Below, piece after piece: positions 22,339 through 29,466 of a stretch of DNA of 39,946 nt. This stretch comes from Lysobacterales bacterium (GTDB lineage: Bacteria; Pseudomonadota; Gammaproteobacteria; Xanthomonadales; SZUA-36): the NCBI GenBank assembly GCA_013042915.1, contig JABDPF010000086.1, forward strand, positions 1-39,946, written 5' to 3'. The position numbers and the translations under genes were made by a program. The notes under the pieces were generated by a model. That model saw only the letters and a program-made list of their open reading frames with translations, had not been told where the DNA came from and did no database searches. Within the stretch, counting starts at the first letter, position 1. Every line of letters starts with the position of its first letter.

Positions 22339-24720
22339 ATGACGATCGATACCGGAAGGATCTGCGAAATTCTGTCGTCCGCTCACGCTGCGGGGCGGCA
22401 CAACCTGTTCGAGCATGAGTGCTACGAGGTCCTGCAGGCCATCGGCGCCGAAGCCGCGCCGTCCAGCCTGCTGATCGCCCGCGATGAGCGGCCGACCGCA
22501 GCTGACCTCGAACGACTGAGCGGTGACAAGGTGGTGCTCAAGATCATCTCGCCCGACATCACGCACAAGACCGAGGCGCGCGGGGTGCGTATCGTTGCGC
22601 GGGAGATCGGCGCGGTCGAGGCCGCGTTTGAACTGATGCTGCGCGAGGTGCCGGAAACCTACGCGAGGTACCTGGAAAACCACCGGGGCGAAATACCCCC
22701 CGGCCTGGCCGGTCGTCGCGGCAGGAGCCTGGAGCAACACCTGGCGGGGCGCCTCACGGGCGTCCTCCTGTGCTCCTTCGTCCCGCCGGATTCCCATGGG
22801 TTCGCAACCGAGTTGTTCGTCGGTATCCGCGCCACCTCGGAATTTGGACCCATCATCTCGGCCGGGCTGGGCGGCGTCGAGACGGAGCTTCTCGCGCAAC
22901 AAACGCGCGAGGGCGCCGCGGTGGCCATTGCGCCGACCGGCACCGTAGACGGCGACGAGTTTTTCCAGCTGTTCCGCCGAACGCTGAGTTACGAGCGGCT
23001 GAGCGGTGCGATGCGCGGCTCACGGCGCCTGGTCGACGACGGCACCCTGGTGCGTTGTTTCCAGGCGTTCACCGACCTCGCCAACCACTTCTCGGTCATG
23101 GATCCGGAGACGAACTTCCATTTGCAGGAAGTAGAGGTCAATCCATTCGTGGCAACGGGCGGGCGCCTCGCGCCGCTGGACGGTGTATGCCGCTTCGAAC
23201 CGGCCGCGACACGCCCCGCCTCGCGACCGATCCACAAGCTGGAGAATCTGTTGAAGCCTGACTCGGCAGCCGTGATCGGCGTGTCCGAACACAGCCGGAA
23301 CCTGGGTCGCATCATCCTGGCCAACATGCTGTCGGCCGGCTTTCCGCCCGAGCAGGTGCACATCGTCCATCCCAAGGCCCACACGCTGGATGGCGTGAAC
23401 TGCGTCGCCACCGTGCGTGACCTGCCCAAAAAAGTCGACCTGCTGGTGGCCGCGGTCGGTGCGTACGAGATCCCCGCGTTGGTCGATGACGTCATCGAGC
23501 ACGACAAGGCGAACACGGTCATCCTGATTCCGGGCGGTATCGGCGAAAAGCAGGGTAGCGGCGCGCTGGAGAGCCGCTTGCGACGGCGTATCCGAGAGGC
23601 CCACGAACGCAGCGACGGCGGTCCCCTGGTAATGGGAGGAAACTCGCTCGGGGTCGTTTCAGAACCGGGACGCTACGACACGATGTTCATCCCGCAAAGC
23701 AAGCTTCCGAAAGCACGCACCGCACCCCCGCAGCCCCTGTGCTTCATCTCGCAGTCCGGCGCCTTTATCGTGTCCACGCTCAGCGACGAGCCCTGGCTCA
23801 ACCCGGCCTATGCGCTGTCCATCGGCAACCAGATCGATCTGACCGCCGGCGACCTGCTGGCATATCTCCACGACGACCCCGGAATCGACGTCTTTGCCGT
23901 GTACATGGAAGGATTCCGGCCTTGCGATGGTTACGCCTTCGCGGCAGCCACCGAACGGGCCGTGGCCAACGGCAAGAAAGTGGTTTTCTACAAGGCGGGG
24001 CGCACGACCGAGGGACGCTCGGCAACCGCCGGGCACACCGCGTCGGTCGCCGGTGATTACGCGGTTTGCGAGAACGCCATGCGCCAGGCCGGCGCGTTGG
24101 TGGCGAAAGATTTCGGAGAATTTTCCGACCTTCTGCGCCTGGCCTTGACGCTGGGCGACAAGGTGGTCGACGGAAACCGCATCGCGGCGGTCTCGAACGC
24201 CGGTTTCGAAGCGGTCGGCATGGCCGATTCGATCCGCCCGAACGGCGCGGAACTCGAGTTGCCGGCGTTTTCGGCGCGGACCGAGGAAGCTCTGCTCAAG
24301 ATACTGGCCGACAACCGCCTGGACGGCCTGGTCGACGTCAGGAACCCGTTGGATGTGACGCCCATGACCGGCGATACGGCCTTTGCCGACATCGTGGCGG
24401 AACTTCTCTCGGACCCCGGTATCGATGCCGCCATCGTGGGGATCGTCCCATTGACGCCATCCCTTCAAACGCTGCCCGCGGGGGAAGGCCACGCCGAGTC
24501 GATCCAGTCTCCTGACTCCATCGCCCAGCGATTGCCGCGCATCGCAGGCGCCAGCGGCAAGCCGGTGGTGGCCGTGGTCGACGCCGGCCCCCTGTTCGAC
24601 CCGTTCGCCAAGGCTCTTCGCGCCGGCGGACTACCGGTATTCCGCTCCGCCGACCGCGCCGTGCGCACCGTGTGCAAGTGGTTGGACGTGAATTCTTACG
24701 GAGCCGACCGCGGGGTCTGA
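22339..24720 (+). CDS. NDP-forming acyl-CoA synthetase, fused, ATP-grasp half first
   Basis: A 793-residue acid:CoA ligase (NDP-forming). It would release the acid from an acyl-CoA and make ATP, or run in reverse. Residues about 1-300 are the beta-type ATP-grasp part: GDKVVLKIISPDITHKTEARGV and later a TELFVGI strand and EVEVNPFVA metal site. Residues about 300-440 are the CoA-binding Rossmann domain (SAAVIGVSEHSRNLGRIIL). The ligase domains follow, with the phospho-histidine His566 in GHTASVAGDY. In most fused bacterial forms the alpha part comes first, so this order is unusual. The gene starts one base after iorB, so its substrate is likely the arylacetyl-CoA made by IorAB. Acetyl-CoA or another acyl-CoA is possible. 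Confidence 0.86.
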   Translation: MTIDTGRICEILSSAHAAGRHNLFEHECYEVLQAIGAEAAPSSLLIARDERPTAADLERLSGDKVVLKIISPDITHKTEARGVRIVAREIGAVEAAFELMLREVPETYARYLENHRGEIPPGLAGRRGRSLEQHLAGRLTGVLLCSFVPPDSHGFATELFVGIRATSEFGPIISAGLGGVETELLAQQTREGAAVAIAPTGTVDGDEFFQLFRRTLSYERLSGAMRGSRRLVDDGTLVRCFQAFTDLANHFSVMDPETNFHLQEVEVNPFVATGGRLAPLDGVCRFEPAATRPASRPIHKLENLLKPDSAAVIGVSEHSRNLGRIILANMLSAGFPPEQVHIVHPKAHTLDGVNCVATVRDLPKKVDLLVAAVGAYEIPALVDDVIEHDKANTVILIPGGIGEKQGSGALESRLRRRIREAHERSDGGPLVMGGNSLGVVSEPGRYDTMFIPQSKLPKARTAPPQPLCFISQSGAFIVSTLSDEPWLNPAYALSIGNQIDLTAGDLLAYLHDDPGIDVFAVYMEGFRPCDGYAFAAATERAVANGKKVVFYKAGRTTEGRSATAGHTASVAGDYAVCENAMRQAGALVAKDFGEFSDLLRLALTLGDKVVDGNRIAAVSNAGFEAVGMADSIRPNGAELELPAFSARTEEALLKILADNRLDGLVDVRNPLDVTPMTGDTAFADIVAELLSDPGIDAAIVGIVPLTPSLQTLPAGEGHAESIQSPDSIAQRLPRIAGASGKPVVAVVDAGPLFDPFAKALRAGGLPVFRSADRAVRTVCKWLDVNSYGADRGV

Positions 24721-24727
24721 CGCTTCG

Positions 24728-24813
24728 AACCCGGCCACGGAGTCGCACCCCTGCTCTCAGGGGATGGGCCCGAGCGTCCCCTGGAAAGGGGTATACCGCC
24801 CCGCGGCCGGGTT
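24728..24813 (+). other. Three-way-junction-like RNA element between acd and DUF456
   Basis: AACCCGGCC (24728-24736) is perfectly complementary to GGCCGGGTT (24805-24813). The closed loop holds two more hairpins: CCCCT/AGGGG (24748-24763) and CCCC/GGGG (24778-24791). TTG follows the closing helix directly, with a GGTTTTGAAAACC repeat overlapping its 3' end. It begins eight bases after the acd stop. It may be a complex terminator or RNA-stabilising 3' end of the ior operon, or a leader element of DUF456, which starts 109 bases later. Confidence 0.5.
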
Positions 24814-24922
24814 TTGAAAACCACTATCGAATCCCGGGATGGAATGACCCCTCATTGAACGGCGACCGTGCTTTTTGCGTTATCCTTCAGGCTCCTGATC
24901 GATAAATCGAAGATGCGCTGAA

Positions 24923-25420
24923 ATGGACTGGTCCGTTTTGTTGTGGATTCTTGCCGCCCTGCTGGTCGTGGCCGGCCTGGCCGGCACCGTGTTGCCTGCA
25001 TTACCCGGTGTGCCGCTGGTCTTCGTCGGTCTGTTTGTCGGCGCCTGGATCGGCAACTTCCAGGAGGTGGGTTGGGTAACCATTGGCATCCTGGGTGCGT
25101 TAGCGCTGGTCGCCTGGGTGGTCGACTTCCTGGCGGGCGCCGCCGGGGCCCGGTACCTCGGCGCATCTTCGCGCGCCTTCTGGGGCGCCACGCTGGGTGC
25201 GCTCGTGGGTATCTTCTTCGGTATACCCGGTTTGCTGCTGGGGCCTTTCTTCGGCGCCGTGATCGGCGAACTCAGCGCCGGGGCCAACCTCTACGGCTCG
25301 GGGCGCGCTGGCCTCGGCGCCTGGCTTGGCCTGGTCGTTGCGACCGCGGTCAAGCTGGCGCTGGTCTTCCTCATGATCGGGATTTTTGTTTTCGCAATTT
25401 TCGCCACAACGCCCGGCTGA
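24923..25420 (+). CDS. DUF456 family membrane protein
   Basis: A 165-residue inner-membrane protein with four or five hydrophobic helices. It starts MDWSVLLWILAALLVVAGL and has the family's glycine-rich LPGVPLVFVGLFVGAWI and GIPGLLLGPFFGAVIGEL segments, two inverted glycine-zipper-like repeats. DUF456 function is unknown. TATCCT about 45 bases upstream could be a -10; the ribosome site is weak. Its last 50 bases overlap the end of the convergent TPP enzyme gene. It is probably not part of the ior operon because of the structured element before it. Confidence 0.88.
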   Translation: MDWSVLLWILAALLVVAGLAGTVLPALPGVPLVFVGLFVGAWIGNFQEVGWVTIGILGALALVAWVVDFLAGAAGARYLGASSRAFWGATLGALVGIFFGIPGLLLGPFFGAVIGELSAGANLYGSGRAGLGAWLGLVVATAVKLALVFLMIGIFVFAIFATTPG

Positions 25421-27131
25421 CGATCCGCAACTTGTTGCGCCGATCGAAGCGCTTGATATTGGTCTTGACGGTGCCGACCGTGAATTGCGTTTTTTTCGAG
25501 TAATCGATGCGCACGTCGACCACCACCGGAAACCCGTCCGCCATCATCGCCAGCGCCCGCTCTATGCCCTCGGCGATCGCCTCGTCGTTCTCGATGGCGA
25601 CGAAGGCGCAACCCACGGACTCGGCGAACAAGCGGAAGTCGAGCGATCCCAGCGCGGTGCAGGTCGTTCGCTGGTAAGGCATCTCCTGCGCCTGCGCGAT
25701 TTGCGACAGTTCACCGTCATTGAACACGAACCAGGCGACACCCAGGCGGTGGCTGACCGCGGTGACCGCCTCCATTGCCGTCATCAAGAACGCCCCGTCA
25801 CCAACGATGCCAACCACCTGGCGTTCGGGCTGTACGAGCTTGGCGCCGATCGTGGCCGGTATGCAGTAGCCCATGCAGTTGAAGTCGGTGGGTGACAGGT
25901 AATCGCCGCCGTCGTGGATCGGCATCAGTTCCGCCGTCAAGAAGGTGTGGTTGCCGTCGTCGGCGACAATGATCGCGTCGTCTTCGAGATAGTCCCGCAG
26001 GGCCGCGAAAAACCGGCCCGGGTTGACCCGGTCACCCGAATCGTGAGCGAGCCATTCACTGCGCCAGGCAACCTTGTCGTCGGCAATTGCCTGGGCCAGT
26101 GGTTGCCAGCGCCCGTCGTCGGTATCGCCGTTGGATCTCTCGTCCGCCAGAGCGGCGGCCAGCGCCGGCACCGCATCGCGCGCATCGGCGTGAATCGCTA
26201 TAGCCGCCGGGTAGTTCCTGCCGATAGCGTCGGGGTTGATGTCGATGTGAACCAGTCGTTCGGGCGGCACGGCGCCATAACTGCCGGTACAGATCTCCGC
26301 GAATCGTGTGCCCACGGCCAGCATGACGTCACAGTCTGCAAACGCCTTTCGGGCTGCCGGCACCGCGGAAGGGCCGAAGCCCATGCCGGTATGTAACGGA
26401 TGATTGCCCGGAAAAGCGGCAAGGCCCTGCAGCGTGGTGGCAACCGGCGCGCCCAGGCGCTCGGCGATGCGCACCAGGTCGGCGGACACGTGCCGCGCGC
26501 CCCAACCGACGAACAGCCCGGGGTGTACGGCCGAACCCAGCAATCGCGCGGCTTCTTCAATGGCATCGGTATCGAGTTCCGGCCGCGGGATGCTGCGGTC
26601 AAAGTCAGGAATTGGGCCGCTTTCACCGGCGAGGAGCTGCAGGTTGGCGGGGATCTCCACGTAAACGGGGCCCGGCTCGCCCTCCAGAGCCACGCGCCAG
26701 GCCCGGTAGACCGTCGCCACCACCTCGTCGTAGCTTTCCACCCGGAAGGTGGCCTTGGTCAATGTGCGCATCAGGGCCTGCTGATCCACGTCGTGCAGCT
26801 GGAAGCCCTGCGTCATGTCGCTGCGCACGCCCCCCGAGATCACCAGCATGGGTATTCCGTCCAGGTACGCCTCTCCGACCCCGCTCATCGCGTGGGTCAG
26901 CCCGGCGGCGGGAACCACCACCAGGACACCCATTTGCCCGGAGGCCCGGTAGACGGCGTCGGCCATGAACGAGGCCCCGCCTTCGTGGGTCACGAGCAGG
27001 GGCAGTATGCTATCCGAGTCTCTGAGCTCATCGTACAACTCGATGTTGTGGACCCCCGGAATGCCGAAGGTGTAGGGAACGCCGATCTGCTCGAGCGCGT
27101 GTCGTACCAGCCAGGCAGCGGTTTTTTTCAT
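25371..27131 (-). CDS. Thiamine-pyrophosphate-dependent enzyme, acetolactate-synthase/decarboxylase fold, substrate unknown
   Basis: A 586-residue protein with the full three-domain fold. The Pyr domain carries the catalytic Glu50 (VTHEGGASFMADA). The central domain is near residues 190-330. The PP domain has GDGAF at 444 with NDG about 27 residues on, the TPP/Mg site. It lacks features that would fix it as IlvB, and no small regulatory subunit gene is near. It is best called an unassigned 2-oxoacid decarboxylase or carboligase. The last 44 residues (from about 543) hold 16 Lys/Arg, with an amphipathic WRKLRKQK end, longer and more basic than usual for the fold. It follows thrC after 19 bases, so it is the last gene of the threonine operon. 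Its end overlaps DUF456 tail to tail. Confidence 0.85.
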   Translation of the reverse strand: MKKTAAWLVRHALEQIGVPYTFGIPGVHNIELYDELRDSDSILPLLVTHEGGASFMADAVYRASGQMGVLVVVPAAGLTHAMSGVGEAYLDGIPMLVISGGVRSDMTQGFQLHDVDQQALMRTLTKATFRVESYDEVVATVYRAWRVALEGEPGPVYVEIPANLQLLAGESGPIPDFDRSIPRPELDTDAIEEAARLLGSAVHPGLFVGWGARHVSADLVRIAERLGAPVATTLQGLAAFPGNHPLHTGMGFGPSAVPAARKAFADCDVMLAVGTRFAEICTGSYGAVPPERLVHIDINPDAIGRNYPAAIAIHADARDAVPALAAALADERSNGDTDDGRWQPLAQAIADDKVAWRSEWLAHDSGDRVNPGRFFAALRDYLEDDAIIVADDGNHTFLTAELMPIHDGGDYLSPTDFNCMGYCIPATIGAKLVQPERQVVGIVGDGAFLMTAMEAVTAVSHRLGVAWFVFNDGELSQIAQAQEMPYQRTTCTALGSLDFRLFAESVGCAFVAIENDEAIAEGIERALAMMADGFPVVVDVRIDYSKKTQFTVGTVKTNIKRFDRRNKLRIVSRALWRKLRKQKSRS

Positions 27132-27150
27132 GGATTACCCTTCTCGGTTT

Positions 27151-28422
27151 TCACTCCAGCAAAGCCCCTTTCAAGGCATCCATGCGGCCGGCGATAGTGC
27201 GGGAAAGGACCGGCTTGTCCCTGACAGCCTCGAGTTCGCCGGGGAGTTCCACCTTGATGTCGAGGGTCTCCTCGATCACTTCGAGAAACTTCGCCGGGTG
27301 GGCCGTGCACAGAAATACACCTTCCTCGTCCGGTTGAAGCGAGCGGTCCAGCGCCCGCCAGGCCAGGGCGGAGTGGGGGTCGGCCAGGTAGCCGCGATCA
27401 TGCAGGGCGCGCAAGGCATCCCGCGTCTCTTCGTCACTGAGCGCCACTGAAGCGAGCAGGCCCGCCAGGTCAACGCCGTGTTCCGCCTCCAGCGCCAGCA
27501 CGCGCGGAAAGTTGTTGGGCAGCGAGATGTCCATCGCGTTGGTGATGGTCGCAACGGTGGGATTCGGGTCCCATTGCCCTGAGGCCAGGAACCTGGGCAC
27601 TGTGTCGTTAATGTTGGTGGCGGCGATGATGCGCTTGTAGGGCAGGCCAATACGGTGAGCGATCAGGCCGGCCGTGACGTTGCCGAAATTGCCGCTGGGC
27701 ACCGACAGCACCAGGCGCTCGACGTCCTCCACGGACGCCGCGGCCTCGAAGTAATAGCAGACCTGCGCCAGCAGGCGGGCGATGTTGATCGAGTTGGCCG
27801 AGTTCAGTCCCAGCCCGTGTTTCAGTTCGGGGTCCTCGAATGACTGCTTCACCAGCTGCTGGCAGGTATCGAAATCGGAATCCACCGCGATCGTGCGCAC
27901 GTTGCCCCCCAGGGTGCAGAACAGCTTTTCCTGCAGGGGCGAGATTTTGCCCTTCGGATAGAGGATGACCACGTCGATACCCGGTTGGCCATGGTAGGCG
28001 TGGGCCACGGCTGCGCCGGTGTCGCCCGAGGTGGCAGTGAGGATGGTCATCGGGCCGCCGTCGTGGAACTCGGCCAGGCAGCGCGCCATGAAACGGGCGC
28101 CGAAATCCTTGAAGGCCAGCGACGGGCCATGGAACAGCTCCAGCGCCCGCTCGTTCGGTTTCAGCGCGGGGCATTCGAGGGGGAAGTCGAACGCGGTAGA
28201 GACCATGCCCTCGAGCGCGGCGGTTTCGATTTCGTCACCGACCAGGTGGCCCAGAACGGCCGCACTGCGCTCGACGAAAGGCGCCTCCAGCAGGTCGGGT
28301 ACGTTGTCGAGCCGTTGGAATTTCTGCGGAAAAAAAAGCCCCTGGTCACGGCCCAGGCCTTGCAGCACGGCCTCGCGAAAGCCTACCTGCTCGTCAGGGT
28401 GCTTGATATTGATGAGTTTCAT
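27151..28422 (-). CDS. thrC: Threonine synthase
   Basis: A 423-residue PLP enzyme that turns O-phosphohomoserine into threonine. The PLP lysine is Lys105 in ELFHGPSLAFKDFG, followed by the substrate and phosphate sites TATSGDTGAAV near 130 and VPSGNFGNVTAG near 245. Length matches the E. coli-type enzyme. The ATG of MKLINIKHP is the start; the same frame stays open far upstream through thrB in another reading frame, and that extension is not real. It lies 16 bases after thrB. The order thrA-thrB-thrC is the classic enterobacterial one. Confidence 0.96.
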   Translation of the reverse strand: MKLINIKHPDEQVGFREAVLQGLGRDQGLFFPQKFQRLDNVPDLLEAPFVERSAAVLGHLVGDEIETAALEGMVSTAFDFPLECPALKPNERALELFHGPSLAFKDFGARFMARCLAEFHDGGPMTILTATSGDTGAAVAHAYHGQPGIDVVILYPKGKISPLQEKLFCTLGGNVRTIAVDSDFDTCQQLVKQSFEDPELKHGLGLNSANSINIARLLAQVCYYFEAAASVEDVERLVLSVPSGNFGNVTAGLIAHRIGLPYKRIIAATNINDTVPRFLASGQWDPNPTVATITNAMDISLPNNFPRVLALEAEHGVDLAGLLASVALSDEETRDALRALHDRGYLADPHSALAWRALDRSLQPDEEGVFLCTAHPAKFLEVIEETLDIKVELPGELEAVRDKPVLSRTIAGRMDALKGALLE

Positions 28423-28438
28423 GCCTTGGTCCCGTTGT

Positions 28439-29422
28439 TCAATCGATGCAGCGCGTGCCGCCAAGGTCGGCACGGCAGACGTGCACGAAACCGCGCTCAT
28501 TCTTGCGGTAATGGCGATCGAGCCAGTAGGCCACCCGGTTCGCCACGTCCCAGTCATCGACCAGCGCGAAGACCGTGGGGCCCGAGCCGGAAATGCCCAC
28601 AGCCAGTGCCCCCAGGGCCGCGAGTTCGGTTCGCGCTTCGTCGAAGCCCGGCAGCAGCGACCGGCGATAAGGTTCGGCAATGTGGTCCACCACACATTGC
28701 GCGGCGAGACCGGCATTGCCGGAATGCAAGGCGTGCACGAACTGCGCGAACTGGGCCCCGTGCCGCACCGCGGTTTTGCGGGGCACCTCTTCGGGCAACA
28801 CCGAGCGCGCCTCGCGCGTCTCCAGGCGGGTACCCGGCCAACACACGACCGCACGCCAGGCGGCCGGCCAGGGCAACGCGTATTCCTGCTGGCTGCCCGG
28901 CGGGCACAGGCGCAGCCCGCCGTAAAGGCAGGGTGCAACGTTGTCGAGATGGACTTCACCGCTGATCGAACCCTCCATGCGCGCCATCAGCGCAAACAGC
29001 TCCTGCGCGGGGAGCAGGTTGGCGTGCCAGCGATTGAGCGCCTCCAGAGCGGCCACGATGGAGCTCGCGCTGGAGCCGAGACCGCTGCCGATCGGCAGGC
29101 GCTTTTCCAGTCGCGCCCGCAGCGGGTTGAGCGTGTACCCCCGCGCTTCCGCGGCCTGCTGATAGACACGGCAGCAGGCCAGTACGATGTTGTCCTCAGC
29201 ATCGGCGGGAAGCGCATCGGCAAAGGCGCCCTCGGTTTCGAGCTCCCAGTCTTCGGCCGTGCCGGGCAGGCGCTCGAGGGTTACGACGTCGCCCAGCAGC
29301 GAGCCGTCGATGGGCGCCAGCGCCAGGCCGAGGGCATCGAAACCAACAGACATGTTGCCCACCGATGCGGGGGCGTATACCGCCAAGGGATCCTTCCTGA
29401 AATTCTGGTTCATTTCGTTCAT
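28439..29422 (-). CDS. thrB: Homoserine kinase
   Basis: A 327-residue GHMP kinase that phosphorylates homoserine for ThrC. VYAPASVGNMSVGFDALG (15-32) forms the N-terminal motif, PIGSGLGSSASS (110-121) is the phosphate loop, and GISGSGPTVFAL near 284-295 is motif 3. The last residues, GTRCID, are typical of the gammaproteobacterial form. The start could be either of two ATGs three codons apart; neither has a strong ribosome site. It lies 44 bases after thrA. Confidence 0.96.
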   Translation of the reverse strand: MNEMNQNFRKDPLAVYAPASVGNMSVGFDALGLALAPIDGSLLGDVVTLERLPGTAEDWELETEGAFADALPADAEDNIVLACCRVYQQAAEARGYTLNPLRARLEKRLPIGSGLGSSASSIVAALEALNRWHANLLPAQELFALMARMEGSISGEVHLDNVAPCLYGGLRLCPPGSQQEYALPWPAAWRAVVCWPGTRLETREARSVLPEEVPRKTAVRHGAQFAQFVHALHSGNAGLAAQCVVDHIAEPYRRSLLPGFDEARTELAALGALAVGISGSGPTVFALVDDWDVANRVAYWLDRHYRKNERGFVHVCRADLGGTRCID

Positions 29423-29466
29423 GTTTTATCTGGCGTTTGATTGTCCTGGAGTCAGTGTTCCCGGAT

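Noticed and set aside
28423-28959. N-terminal extension of threonine synthase
   Set aside because: The frame stays open through thrB but the residues have no homology to ThrC, and thrB is complete there in another frame.
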